64,000 nucleotides of DNA from JABDJL01 sp963664065 (lineage in GTDB: Bacteria; Pseudomonadota; Gammaproteobacteria; Xanthomonadales; SZUA-36), in NCBI GenBank assembly GCA_963664065.1, contig OY760942.1, positions 992,001 through 1,056,000 of the forward strand, given 5' to 3'. Positions 26,479-36,048 of this stretch are shown here, in pieces. The first letter of the stretch is position 1; every line of letters starts with the position of its first letter. A program made the translations under genes and the position numbers. The notes under the pieces were generated by a model that worked only from the letters and a program-made list of their open reading frames with translations, had not been told where the DNA came from and made no database searches.

Positions 26479-27795
26479 TGGCTGAATAGTGTTTTGTAGA
26501 GGAATCCCAGCAGGATGATCGCCAGTGCTGTCGGTACCACGTACCTGATCCACCAGGTCATCCAGTCTTCCATGCGGGGCGAAATCCCGACACGGATCTG
26601 GCTGCGGATCACTGCCTCACCCAGTCCCCAGCCCAGTCCGGTTACTGCAAGCAGGCTGCCGAGCATAAACATGCCCGAACCGAATATCAGGTCCAGGGTG
26701 CCGATCCAGTGGGGATTCATTGCGATGGGAAACATCACGCCGGCCGTGACGATTCCAATAGTCAGGTTCCATTGTCCCTTGCTGAAGCTTTCGCCACTGA
26801 GATCAGCAAGCCCGCTGATAATGGCGTCAAAGGTACAGATAATCGAGAGAATGGCGACCAGCGCCCAGCCGAACAGGAACAGCGGAGCCAGCCAACGCCC
26901 GCCCGGCATGATGGTGAACAGGCCCGGCAGGGTTTCAAACAAGAGCCCCGGTCCACCGGCCATGTCGATTCCAAACACCAGTACCGCAGGAACCACGAAT
27001 AATGTAGCCAGTATCGCAGCACCGGTATCCATCAGGCCGGTGGTCATGGCAGTCGGTACGATTTTTTCTTCCGGTCTCAGGTAGGAGCCGTACATCACGC
27101 ACAATATGCCGGACAGGCCGACCGAGAAACAGGCCTGACCCATGGCCGCGAACCAGACATCGGGGCCGGCCAGGGAAAAATCCGGCTTCAGGAAGACCAT
27201 CAATTTTTCTATTGCCCCTTCGAGGTTCAGAGACACAAAAACCAGGTAGACCGCGATCAAAGCAAACAGCGGTACCAGCAACTTGTTCACCAGTTCAATT
27301 CCGTTACGCAGGCCCCGGTGAACAATCCACAAGCTGAACAGTGTCACAGCAATGGCGTACAAGTATTGCAGGCCATTGATTGAGAGATTAGCCTGGTATA
27401 AGCCCACGCTTGAGTCTGAAAACCCGTAACGGACGGCAAACCAGACGCTGTACAACACGTTGGCAACCACGATCGTGTAGTAGGTCAGGGCCATGAAAAT
27501 CCCGAACATGATGAACAGCCCGAGATAAAGCCCGGCCTTTTCTCCGTAGGCGAACGAGTTTTTTGAATGCGATTATGGGGCCTGAACGGATCGAACGGCC
27601 CAGCGACCATTCAGCACTCAATGCCGGAACGGCAAGAAGAAGCATGAAGACAAGGTAAATGAACAGGAAAGCACTGCCACCGTGCGCGCCCATCATGTAT
27701 GGAAAGCGCCAGACATTGCCCAGGCCGATCGCCAGGCCCGCCATAATAGCCAGGGTGGTCCATTTCGAGGAAAACCTTTGTTTTTGTAAATCCAT
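26475..27795 (-). pseudogene. Sodium:neurotransmitter symporter family transporter, one frameshift
   Basis: The N-terminal part (27795 down to about 27565) has the NSS signature GLGNVWRFPYMMGAHGGSAF, and the C-terminal part (27540 down to 26475) continues the same membrane protein in another frame (LYLGLFIMFGIFMALTYYT onwards). The break coincides with a run of six A (minus strand) at 27559-27564; removing one A restores a single frame of about 440 aa through FKNSFAYGEKAG. It could be a sequencing or assembly error, a recent null mutation, or a gene rescued by slippage. NSS carriers import amino acids or similar amines with sodium. The stop overlaps the start of the oxygenase gene. Confidence 0.85.
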
Positions 27796-27813
27796 TTCTT
27801 TTATGTTTCCCGC

Positions 27814-28620
27814 TCAGGTCTCGTAATTAATGGCCGGACTGCCGGCTGGATAAAACACGCCCATCAACTCCATGCCGCTTTCATCCAGGCATTCCAGGCA
27901 ATGGGGCTGTTTTCGGGGCAGAAAAATCAAGCTTCCGGGCCCGATTTCCGTATGTTTTTCACCGTTCCACAGCCGGCCGTGGCCTGAAAGTATACAAATC
28001 GCTTCCTCGTAAAGGTGAAAATGCTCGGCTGCCTTCGATAGCGGAATGCGCCCGATAAACTGGGTGACAGCCTCTGAACCAACCGACGGCCCTACCAGCA
28101 GTTTGTAAAAGCGGTCACCTGTTGATTCCATCCGGTTTTCATTACCCGATACCAGGCGCTGCGGAAATTTATCGTTGAATTCGGCCAGCTTGCGGCCGTC
28201 AAAATCCAGACCTTTAACAGCTGGACATATGCTGATCAGCCATTGCGAAGTTTCCCGGGCCCGGTTTGCAAATATGAAGTGTTCACCGGCACGTACATGC
28301 ACACCGGTGCCTGCCTGGACATCAAAATCCCGGCCGCAAATGGAAATCGTGCAACGGCCTTTTTGCAGAAAGAGTACGGCCTCGCTTTCACCCAGGTACA
28401 AAGCGGGGCTTTCACCGCTGGAAGCCTCAATATAAAACAATGAAAGCGACCTGGCCTGGTCATCCGTGCCGATCACCTGTGCCCAGCGCATGGGCCCCTG
28501 CCCCCGCAGGTCCAGGTCTGACTGGTCGATAACAAAACAACCCGCGTTCAATACTTTGCGGAATTCCCTTTGTGGGTCCATGTTTGAGGCGAATGATTCC
28601 AATTGAGATTGACCGTGCAT
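27814..28620 (-). CDS. Bicupin protein
   Basis: 268 aa with two cupin modules. The second (about 185-250) has a metal site, HFHLYEEAICILSGHGRLW with a further histidine in RKQPHCLECL. The first (about 80-130, VLFLQKGRCTISICGRDF) lacks the HxH pair and is probably structural. It is the first gene of the minus-strand unit bicupin - symporter - oxygenase - YceI-like, 18 bp upstream of the symporter. A metal-dependent isomerase, hydrolase or sensor role for the same substrate is possible; I do not recognise the subfamily. Confidence 0.8.
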   Translation of the reverse strand: MHGQSQLESFASNMDPQREFRKVLNAGCFVIDQSDLDLRGQGPMRWAQVIGTDDQARSLSLFYIEASSGESPALYLGESEAVLFLQKGRCTISICGRDFDVQAGTGVHVRAGEHFIFANRARETSQWLISICPAVKGLDFDGRKLAEFNDKFPQRLVSGNENRMESTGDRFYKLLVGPSVGSEAVTQFIGRIPLSKAAEHFHLYEEAICILSGHGRLWNGEKHTEIGPGSLIFLPRKQPHCLECLDESGMELMGVFYPAGSPAINYET

Positions 28621-28666
28621 TGTACGGTATCCTTGCTTAATCCATTGCCAGCCTGTTTACCTGAAT

Positions 28667-28978
28667 ATGATCAAGTTGTTTGCGGATTTTGACGTGGCCA
28701 AAGTCGGCCAGCTTCAGTCGATACTCGAAGCCGAGGGCATTCGCACACACCTGAAAAACCAGTTCGGTTCGACCATGGGCTGGATTCCGTTTGTCGATGT
28801 CGTTCCCGAACTCTGGATTCTGGACGAGGAAGACCTGCAAAAAGCAAAGAAGTTAATTCAGGAACTACTCTCTACAGTCGAAGATGCAGAACCCGAATGG
28901 ACCTGTGCCGAATGCGATGCGGTGGTTGATGGTGTTTTTGGACGCTGCTGGAAATGCAACGCGCAACGCCCGGAATGA
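28667..28978 (+). CDS. DUF2007 protein with C-terminal zinc ribbon
   Basis: 103 aa. Residues about 1-68 match the DUF2007 (putative signal-transducing protein) pattern of a small ferredoxin-like domain (LQSILEAEGIRTHLKN with PELWILDEEDLQKA). The tail carries four cysteines as CAEC and CWKC, a probable zinc ribbon. It is divergent from the bicupin gene (46 bp between starts) and overlaps or touches the next plus-strand gene. Function unknown. Confidence 0.8.
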   Translation: MIKLFADFDVAKVGQLQSILEAEGIRTHLKNQFGSTMGWIPFVDVVPELWILDEEDLQKAKKLIQELLSTVEDAEPEWTCAECDAVVDGVFGRCWKCNAQRPE

Positions 28979-28980
28979 TC

Positions 28981-31074
28981 ATGTCTGAAGACTCCTTTTT
29001 CGCAGAACTGCGCAAGCGCAAGGTCTTCCAGGTAGCGGCAATATATGGCGCGATCGCCTGGGGTGTTACCGAGATCATTGTCACGGTTACCGAACAGCTG
29101 TTTCTACCAACTTGGGTTTCGACACTGGCTGTGATCGCATTTGTTGTCGGATTTCCGATTGCGATATTTCTGTCCTGGACCTTCGATATCACGTCGGAGG
29201 GGATTCAGCGAACAACCGTTTCCAGCCGTAGGGGCAAAGTAAGCATTGCCGGATCCATGGTGCTCCTGGTCGCCTTTACCGCTGGCCTGTTTCTGCTGAT
29301 CAAGCCGTCTGTACGGCAAGCGGAAATCACCACCGGAGCAACTGCCATTGTTCCTAACAGTATCGCGGTTTTGCCATTCGAAAATGCAAGCCAGGATCCT
29401 GACGACACGTACCTCAGCCAGGGATTGAGTGATGAATTACGCGACCAGCTTGGCCGGGTTTCCGGCCTTCGAATCGCGGCGAGGTCCCCTTCGGTCGCGG
29501 CGATCGAACAGGGGCTGGACGCGCTCTCCACTGCTAAAAGGCTGGGTGTGGCCAATCTGCTGGAAGGCAATGTGAGACGGCAGGGAAATTTACTACGCGT
29601 GTCGGTACAACTCATTGGCGGCAGCGATGGCCTGGCTGCCTGGAGTATGACGTATGAGCGTGGTCCGAAGGAACTTCTGAGCGTACAGCAATCGATCGTC
29701 GAGGCGGTCCTGGCACATGTACTGCCCGATTCGGAGCTTATCGAGGCGGAGCCGGCGACCCGCAACGTAAACGCAAACGAACTCATGCTGCTGGCACGCC
29801 ATTACGAACAGCAGGTCCGCGACCGCCAGGTGGTCGATGAGGATACCCTGCTGGAAGCAGTGCGCCTTTACCGTGAGGCGACAGAAGCGGACACTGGTTC
29901 GGCGCTGGCTCACAGCCGCCTGGCAGGGGCCCTGTTGTATCTCGGTGACCTGGAGTCAGCCGAGGCTCCTATATTCAAGGCTCTGGCACTGAATCCTAAT
30001 CTATCCGAAGTTCAGAACACCATGGGAGAATTCTACTGGGCGCGTGGCCTGCCGGAGGCAAGCACCGCATTCGCCCGGGCCGTGGAACTCAATCCCAACA
30101 ACGCCGATGCGCTGCACAACTATGCAAGTGGGGCATTTTTGTCGGAAGAATGGCACCATCAAGGCGTGGACCAGCTGTTCCGGCGCGCCCTGGACCTGGA
30201 CCCGCTATCCCTGTCCCGGCACGCTGCCCTGGGTGAATTCTACGGTCAGTCCGGCCGGGTGGAAGATGTCCGCGGTGTCATCAGGGGCGTCCAGGAGTTA
30301 TTCGACAATGCCGAATCCTACCGGCTGATCGGCTGGCTGAAAGAACTCATCGGCGAGATTGACCAGGCCATCGCCTGGACCATCCGGGCCAGGAACCATG
30401 AGCCGGATAACCCCGACCATGTTTTGTTCCTGGCTCATCTGTACGCCGAGATCGGAGAGTTCGAAACGGCATTGCAGCTGGAACCCGAACCCGGACTGGG
30501 GTTGCTGTTCCAAATGCGCCGTTACCAGGATTTGATCGACGACGCAGAATTCCTGATGATCGAGGAGCCGCACGACATGGGTGTGCGCTACATGCTGGCT
30601 TTCGCCTACCAGGCTACCGGGAAATTCGAATCGGCCATCCACGTCCTCAGTTCGACTGGGCTGCCCGACACGCTGCTCAACGATAACGCGCGCACTGCCT
30701 CGGAAATTGAAGGCTTCGCCACGCTGTTCAACGCCCTGGCCGGAATCGGCCAACGCGAAACCAGCGAAATGGCGCGGTCATTGGCCGAGTTCTTCGATCA
30801 GGATCCCTGGTGGGGCGATATAGGGTGGATCGGCCTCTACCGGGGCTGCACCCTGGCGATCCTGGGGCGGAATGAAGAAGCACTGCAAAGCCTGGTGCAG
30901 GCCAGGAAAGCTTCGCGCCTGCTTCGTGAACCGGTCATCCGGGATCTCTTCTGTTTCCGGCAATTCTCAGAAGCGCAGGAATACCAGGACATCCTTGTTG
31001 ACCAGGAACGACGCAAAGCTACCCTGCGCGAGCGCCTGCCTACCACGCTGGCCGAATTCGGCTTTGAACTCTGA
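28981..31074 (+). CDS. Membrane-anchored TPR protein of the adenylate-cyclase-associated type
   Basis: About 697 aa. The N-terminus has the motif FFAELRKRKVFQVAAIYGAIAWGVTEI, usual in proteobacterial TPR proteins that are often fused to CadC-like or adenylate cyclase domains. Three hydrophobic segments follow, then a domain beginning IAVLPFENASQDPDDTYLSQGLSDEL (a TolB-N-like FlgO-type domain), then TPR repeats to the end. No DNA-binding or cyclase domain is present. Start could also be the ATG at 28975, which overlaps the DUF2007 stop. Likely a protein-interaction scaffold; partner unknown. Confidence 0.8.
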   Translation: MSEDSFFAELRKRKVFQVAAIYGAIAWGVTEIIVTVTEQLFLPTWVSTLAVIAFVVGFPIAIFLSWTFDITSEGIQRTTVSSRRGKVSIAGSMVLLVAFTAGLFLLIKPSVRQAEITTGATAIVPNSIAVLPFENASQDPDDTYLSQGLSDELRDQLGRVSGLRIAARSPSVAAIEQGLDALSTAKRLGVANLLEGNVRRQGNLLRVSVQLIGGSDGLAAWSMTYERGPKELLSVQQSIVEAVLAHVLPDSELIEAEPATRNVNANELMLLARHYEQQVRDRQVVDEDTLLEAVRLYREATEADTGSALAHSRLAGALLYLGDLESAEAPIFKALALNPNLSEVQNTMGEFYWARGLPEASTAFARAVELNPNNADALHNYASGAFLSEEWHHQGVDQLFRRALDLDPLSLSRHAALGEFYGQSGRVEDVRGVIRGVQELFDNAESYRLIGWLKELIGEIDQAIAWTIRARNHEPDNPDHVLFLAHLYAEIGEFETALQLEPEPGLGLLFQMRRYQDLIDDAEFLMIEEPHDMGVRYMLAFAYQATGKFESAIHVLSSTGLPDTLLNDNARTASEIEGFATLFNALAGIGQRETSEMARSLAEFFDQDPWWGDIGWIGLYRGCTLAILGRNEEALQSLVQARKASRLLREPVIRDLFCFRQFSEAQEYQDILVDQERRKATLRERLPTTLAEFGFEL

Positions 31075-32058
31075 TTATTCGCCCCCGAAGAAGCGTGTCA
31101 GTGCGAGCGAAAATGCGCGGTCGACTTCGGTGGTCTGGTCGGACCACCCAGACTTGAAATAGCTGCCGGACAGTTGGTATTTCTCGTTCAGGAAGTAGTC
31201 GAAGCCGATGCCAATGTTAAGAATGCGATGCCTAATCAACCGGTCGTGGTTGCACCACTCTTCGTTGCCGTAGGTGTCCGGGTAATTGAAGGGGTCGTCA
31301 GAAAAATCGGTCAAAATATTAAACCCGTTCCGAAGGTATTTTGAGGACAGGAAGACATCCATCGAAAAATTCGGCTTGAAGAAATAACCGACAGACAGGT
31401 AGGCCCGCCAGTAGTCTACGTTGACGCCGAGGGGCTTTTCCGAGAAAACGTAGGCCAGGTTTCCACGAAAATGCCAGTCTGAAAAATACGGAATGTAGCG
31501 CAGGCTCACGCCCACCGGGATACTCCACAGGTCTGCACTGATCGCAGCCTTGGCAAAGAAAGGGTAGTCACCGGCCGAAAAGGCATAACCGACGTAGGGC
31601 GATACTTGCCAGGCTGGCCCGTCAACGGCCAGGTACATGAGGCCAAAAGCGAGATCCTGGAGGCCGCCATGATAGTCTTCGTCGTCGATGAACCGTTTGT
31701 CCGGCGGTACGAAATCGACCCAGTAGTAGTCATTCGGATTGTGCGGATCGCCGCCAAATGGGCTCGTCGGGTCGGCAACGTAGTACTTTTGCACATGCGG
31801 CAGGGAGGCGTAAACCGTCCAGCGCTCGGAGAGCGCATAATCCCCGGATATCAAAGCAATGTGTGAGTCGGTCGTCCAGTAGTCAAACACGAACAAATCA
31901 GTGATAAAATTCCCGGTGTGGATGTACTGGTATTCGATTCGCAGGCTGGCATCGCCTTTTTGGTGGCCTTGCGCCAACCCATCCGATGTATGCGAGACGG
32001 CCAGCAGTAAAATGCCCAGCCAGAATGCAGGATTTCCCTTAGAGAACTGGGGCGCCAA
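31075..32058 (-). CDS. Outer-membrane beta-barrel protein, unknown function
   Basis: 327 aa exported protein with a signal peptide (LGILLLAVSHTSDGLAQG) and alternating amphipathic strands rich in Tyr/Phe/Trp through to ALTRFFGG. This pattern resembles the MetA-pathway phenol-degradation/'transporter' barrels, but the match is by character only. It is followed head to tail with the broken exported protein at 32103-32579 upstream on the same strand. I would not assign a substrate. Confidence 0.6.
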   Translation of the reverse strand: MAPQFSKGNPAFWLGILLLAVSHTSDGLAQGHQKGDASLRIEYQYIHTGNFITDLFVFDYWTTDSHIALISGDYALSERWTVYASLPHVQKYYVADPTSPFGGDPHNPNDYYWVDFVPPDKRFIDDEDYHGGLQDLAFGLMYLAVDGPAWQVSPYVGYAFSAGDYPFFAKAAISADLWSIPVGVSLRYIPYFSDWHFRGNLAYVFSEKPLGVNVDYWRAYLSVGYFFKPNFSMDVFLSSKYLRNGFNILTDFSDDPFNYPDTYGNEEWCNHDRLIRHRILNIGIGFDYFLNEKYQLSGSYFKSGWSDQTTEVDRAFSLALTRFFGGE

Positions 32059-32102
32059 GTAGATCCCCGGCGTCCTTCAGCCAGAACGAGCCGAAACTGG
32101 TA

Positions 32103-32579
32103 TCAAGCCCTGCTCTTGAGCGTCTTGTGGATGGCTTTCAGGTAGTGCTTGATCTCGTCACGATTGGCAACCATCACGCGGTCATAGGTCTGTTTGAGCA
32201 TCTCTTTCTCAGAATCGCTACCCACAACTGGCAGATAAGTCATTTGCGAGGCCGAGGTGTTGACCATTGATTCGATGGCATCGTGATCGCTATAGGCGCC
32301 GATGACCACGTCATAGCCACCGTTTCCCATTTGCAAAGAAAGCTCCAGCTCGCTGCGGACCACATCCACGTTATGACCAGACTCTGACAACGCCATGGCG
32401 AGTTCCCCGACAGCTTGCGAACTGCCGTAAACCAGAACGTTGCCGGGCAGCGGAGCCGCATAGACGCGATAGGAGATTCCCTTTCCTACGCGTTACAAAC
32501 TACCCCCGCAAGCGGATACGTCCGGGACGAATGCAGCAGTGGCTATAAGTGTGGTGATCAATGCAATCAGGCTTTTCAT
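32103..32579 (-). pseudogene. Exported Rossmann-like small protein with in-frame TAA
   Basis: From ATG 32579 the frame encodes a signal peptide (MKSLIALITTLIATAAF) and runs to CGGSL, then hits TAA at 32493-32495. The same frame continues without another stop to 32103 and encodes a receiver-like or Rossmann-like domain (NVLVYGSSQAVGELAMALSESG, then GGYDVVIGAYSDHDAIE). The first ATG after the stop (32396) would remove strand 1 of that domain, so a nonsense change of a once complete gene of about 158 codons fits best. It is upstream of the barrel gene on the same strand. Family not recognised. Confidence 0.6.
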
Positions 32580-32675
32580 AACTGACTCTCCGACGAACTC
32601 AGCCCCTTATCATCCCCAAACTAGATCATAAGTACGGATACTGGCAGCGAAAGTTGGTGTGATCTCCCCCCGGTT

Positions 32676-34052
32676 TCAAGATTGTGAATCTGAATTTACC
32701 AGATCACCCGAAGTTGACATGAGTACCCGTTTCTCAGCGTTCCAGGTCATTGCAACAAGTAAAATGGCCATTACGCAAGCACCGGAAATCAAGGCAAATC
32801 CCGCGTCCCAACCAGCGAAGTCCACCAGTGCGCCGATCGCAATATTGGCGCTTACCGCCCCACCAACATAGCCGAACAAGCCTGTGAAGCCTGCGGCTGT
32901 ACCCGCAGCCTTCTTGGGAACGAGATCAAGTGCGTGCACACCAATGAGCATGACCGGCCCATAAATGAGAAATCCGATTGCAATCAACATCGCCATATCA
33001 ATGCCTGGCTTACCGGGCGGGTTGAACCAGTAGACCAAAACACATACCAGCGTTAGCAACAGGTAAATGATACTGGCGGGTGCCCGTCTGCCGCGAAAGA
33101 CCTTGTCTGAAAGAAAACCGCAAAGCAGTGTTCCGGGTATGCCGGCCCATTCATACATGGCGTAGGCCCAGCCGGCCTCTTGAAAAGAGAAGCCTTTAAC
33201 CTCGCTGAGATACGTCGGTGCCCAATCCAGCACCCCGTAACGAACCAGGTATACAAAGGCATTGGCGATGGCGATCGCCCATAACAGGCGGTTGTTCAAT
33301 ACGTGCCGCAGGAATATGTCGCGGGCAGAAAATTCCTGCTCGTGTGCATCGTCGTAGGCAAACGCCTTGGGGTAATCATTCCTATAGGCTTCAATCGGCG
33401 GTAGGCCCTGGGACTGCGGCGTGTCACGCACGGTCAGCCAGATGAACAATGCGATCGCCAGGGCAAAAAAGCCATGCACATACAGGATGGCATGCCAGTC
33501 CGCGAATACTGCCAATGCCAGGATAGCAATCGGGCCGACCAGTCCGCCGCCGATATTGTGTGCGACGTTCCACACGGCCATCTTTGTGCCGCGCTCACTC
33601 ACGGAGAACCAGTGCACCATTGTGCGTCCGCAAGGCGGCCAGCCCATGCCCTGGAACCAGCCATTCGCCAGCAACAACATGAACATGACCCCAACCGAAG
33701 CCGTGGCCGCCGGCACCAGGCCCATGACGATCATGATCAGCGAACTCATCACCAGACCAACGGCCATGAAATTGCGTGCATTGCTGCGGTCTGAAACACT
33801 GCCCATGATGAATTTTGAGAGCCCGTAGGCAATGGCAACACCAGACAGGGCAAAACCGAGTTCGGTTCTCGAGTAGCCTGCTTCGATCAGGTGGGGCATG
33901 GCCAGAGTAAAATTCTTCCTGACCAGGTAATAGCCTGCGTAACCGACAAAAATGCCGATATAGACCTGCCATCTCAGCCGTTTGTAGTGGCTGGCGACCT
34001 GCGAATCAGGCTCTTGCGCCCGATGGGGTGGAGGCTTGAAAAAGCCGATCAT
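32676..34052 (-). CDS. glpT: Glycerol-3-phosphate transporter, MFS organophosphate:phosphate antiporter
   Basis: 458 aa 12-helix carrier that exchanges glycerol-3-phosphate for phosphate. It closely resembles GlpT: RWQVYIGIFVGYAGYYLVRKNFTLAMPHLIE at the start, KFIMGSVSDRSNAR, and GWPPCGRTMVHWFSVSERGTKMAVWN. E. coli GlpT is 452 aa. It overlaps glpQ by 4 bp at 34049-34052 (ATGA), so the pair is coupled: GlpQ makes glycerol-3-phosphate in the periplasm and GlpT imports it. Confidence 0.93.
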   Translation of the reverse strand: MIGFFKPPPHRAQEPDSQVASHYKRLRWQVYIGIFVGYAGYYLVRKNFTLAMPHLIEAGYSRTELGFALSGVAIAYGLSKFIMGSVSDRSNARNFMAVGLVMSSLIMIVMGLVPAATASVGVMFMLLLANGWFQGMGWPPCGRTMVHWFSVSERGTKMAVWNVAHNIGGGLVGPIAILALAVFADWHAILYVHGFFALAIALFIWLTVRDTPQSQGLPPIEAYRNDYPKAFAYDDAHEQEFSARDIFLRHVLNNRLLWAIAIANAFVYLVRYGVLDWAPTYLSEVKGFSFQEAGWAYAMYEWAGIPGTLLCGFLSDKVFRGRRAPASIIYLLLTLVCVLVYWFNPPGKPGIDMAMLIAIGFLIYGPVMLIGVHALDLVPKKAAGTAAGFTGLFGYVGGAVSANIAIGALVDFAGWDAGFALISGACVMAILLVAMTWNAEKRVLMSTSGDLVNSDSQS

Positions 34053-34990
34053 CGGCCCTTCTGAATCCCCACGAGAACTTTTACACCCAGGTCAGGATAA
34101 TCAGTAATCAAGCCGTCAACACCCATCTCCACCAATTTCTGCATCGTTTCCTCGTCATTGATGGTCCAGGGAATGATCTTGATGTCTCGTTCATGTACAG
34201 CACTGATCAGGGCTTCATTGACAAGCCGGTAATCAGGACTGTAGATATCCGGCACGAAGCTGAGCCTGGAAAGGTTTTTGTGAAATCCATCCTTGTTATC
34301 AACTATCAAGGATGTCGATAGCTGCGAATCTATGTGATGTATCGCTTCCAGTGCACGGGGGTCAAAAGACTGTACGGTGGTCCTGGCAAGCATGCCGTGT
34401 TTTTCTACAGTCCGGTACAAAATTTCGGCAAACTCTGCAACATCCGGATGAAAGATATGATCGAATTCCGGACGGGACTTGATTTCAATATTAAACAGCA
34501 CCGGTTCGCGCCCGGTTTTAGTTGAGTGTGTGGCAACCGCCAGTAACACATCGGTCAATAATGGTTTGGAAACCGCCGCCGGTTGCTGCTGCCTAAAGTC
34601 GGGGTGGCCGCGGCTGCCGCAATCAAACTCGGCGATATCTTCGTCACTCATGGCGTAAATTTTAAGACTTTTCTCTTCGCTCTTTTTAACCCTCCGGCCA
34701 TCCGGGTACGAACAGATTTTCGCTGACATCCAGGGTTCGTGTGACAGGACTACGTTTCCTTCTGCGCTGATAGCAACATCCATTTCCAGCGTGGTCACAC
34801 CAAGATCCAGTGCGCGCAGGAAAGCAGGAATCGTGTTTTCGGGCAATAAACCGCGTGCCCCCCGGTGTCCCTGGAGATCGATGGTTTTTTGCGGTGGGGG
34901 ACTCACCAATGACGGATCAGTCAGGATCGCGCATGAAAAGGGAATTGCAAGAAATAACATAAGAAAAACAACCGGTGATTTTCGTGTCAT
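34049..34990 (-). CDS. glpQ: Periplasmic glycerophosphodiester phosphodiesterase
   Basis: Hydrolyses glycerophosphodiesters such as glycerophosphocholine to glycerol-3-phosphate and the free alcohol. I prefer the ATG at 34990, which begins the signal sequence (SPVVFLMLFLAIPFSCAI); a GTG at 35017 is possible. Motifs: QGHRGARGLLPENT with the catalytic histidine, LEMDVAIS, LSHEPWM, FNIEIKSRPE, and TINDEETMQKLVEMGVDGLITDYPD. Placed between a carnitine-dehydrogenase-like gene and glpT in an operon for quaternary-amine compounds, glycerophosphocholine is the most likely substrate (inference). Confidence 0.93.
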   Translation of the reverse strand: MTRKSPVVFLMLFLAIPFSCAILTDPSLVSPPPQKTIDLQGHRGARGLLPENTIPAFLRALDLGVTTLEMDVAISAEGNVVLSHEPWMSAKICSYPDGRRVKKSEEKSLKIYAMSDEDIAEFDCGSRGHPDFRQQQPAAVSKPLLTDVLLAVATHSTKTGREPVLFNIEIKSRPEFDHIFHPDVAEFAEILYRTVEKHGMLARTTVQSFDPRALEAIHHIDSQLSTSLIVDNKDGFHKNLSRLSFVPDIYSPDYRLVNEALISAVHERDIKIIPWTINDEETMQKLVEMGVDGLITDYPDLGVKVLVGIQKGR

Positions 34991-35016
34991 GCAAGGATTA
35001 TTACATTGAAGGAGCA

Positions 35017-36006
35017 CTAGCCCACATCAAAGCGTTTTTTCTCATAGTTTGCCAATGTTTCTCCGGCGCCCCAGTTATTCGCCTTGAGCGCCTGCAGGAT
35101 TGCGACCAGGTTGTCATCACGAATTCGTTCGAGTTCACGGATTGAATAATGACCGGACTGTGCATCGGACTGTGATGAGATCAGGTCGACCAGTTCATCG
35201 GTGAATTCCGGAACATCCGTCAGTTTTGTCCATGGCCATTGCAGACAGGGGCCGAACTGGGCCATGAAATGACGCATGCCGGCCTCGCCGCCCGCCAGCC
35301 TGAATGTTTCAAATAGTCCCATTTGCGCCCACCGCAACCCGAAGCCAAAGCGAATTGCATCGTCGATCTCTTCGGTCGTGGCTATACCGTCTTTAACCAG
35401 CCACAGGGATTCACGCCAAACAGCTTCCATCAGGCGATCCGCCACAAAAGCCTCGATTTCCTTTTTGATATGCAGCGGGCGCATACCGATGGCCGTATAG
35501 ATTTCGCTGGCACTGTCGATAACATCGGCAGCTGTATCCTTACCGCCGACCAACTCAACCAGTGGTAACAGGTAAACAGGATTGAAAGGGTGGGCAACGA
35601 GCAGACGTTCCGGATGCGTCATTCCTTGCTGCAAATCGCTTGGCAGGAGGCCGGAGGTCGATGATGCGATGATCGCATCTGGCGGCACTGTCTTTTCGAT
35701 CTCCGCGTAAATGCTTTTCTTAAGGACCGGCTCCTCGGGCACCGCTTCGGTGACTAAACCTGCATCGCGAACTGCTTCTTCGATCGAAGACACAAAGCGG
35801 ACCTTACCCTTGTTGACCCGCGGGGCGCTGGTAAGCTTTGTGTAGGCACGTTCTGCATTATCAAACACAAATGCAGCCTTCTTTTGTGCGTCCGGCGCCG
35901 GGTCGTATACCAGGACGTCGATATCGTTCTCTGCGAATCGTGCAATCCAGCCTGCGCCTATCACACCGCTGCCAATAACGGCAGCTCTTAATTGCTTAGC
36001 AAACAT
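35017..36006 (-). CDS. L-carnitine dehydrogenase-like 3-hydroxyacyl-CoA dehydrogenase family enzyme
   Basis: 329 aa NAD-dependent dehydrogenase with a Rossmann motif GSGVIGAGW at the N-terminus, SSTSGLLPSDLQQGMTHPERLLVAHPFNPVYLLPLVELVGG with the active-site histidine, and a helical C-terminal domain. The short length and the HPFNPVYLLPLVELVGG wording fit carnitine 3-dehydrogenases better than fatty-acid HADs. Carnitine would be oxidised to 3-dehydrocarnitine on the way to glycine betaine. It lies 42 bp after the GMC dehydrogenase in the same operon. No dehydrocarnitine-cleavage enzyme or thioesterase fusion is visible, so substrate is not certain. Confidence 0.8.
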   Translation of the reverse strand: MFAKQLRAAVIGSGVIGAGWIARFAENDIDVLVYDPAPDAQKKAAFVFDNAERAYTKLTSAPRVNKGKVRFVSSIEEAVRDAGLVTEAVPEEPVLKKSIYAEIEKTVPPDAIIASSTSGLLPSDLQQGMTHPERLLVAHPFNPVYLLPLVELVGGKDTAADVIDSASEIYTAIGMRPLHIKKEIEAFVADRLMEAVWRESLWLVKDGIATTEEIDDAIRFGFGLRWAQMGLFETFRLAGGEAGMRHFMAQFGPCLQWPWTKLTDVPEFTDELVDLISSQSDAQSGHYSIRELERIRDDNLVAILQALKANNWGAGETLANYEKKRFDVG

Positions 36007-36048
36007 CCTCAGCTCCGAATCAACTTAACCACCGGAGATTACCGACCG

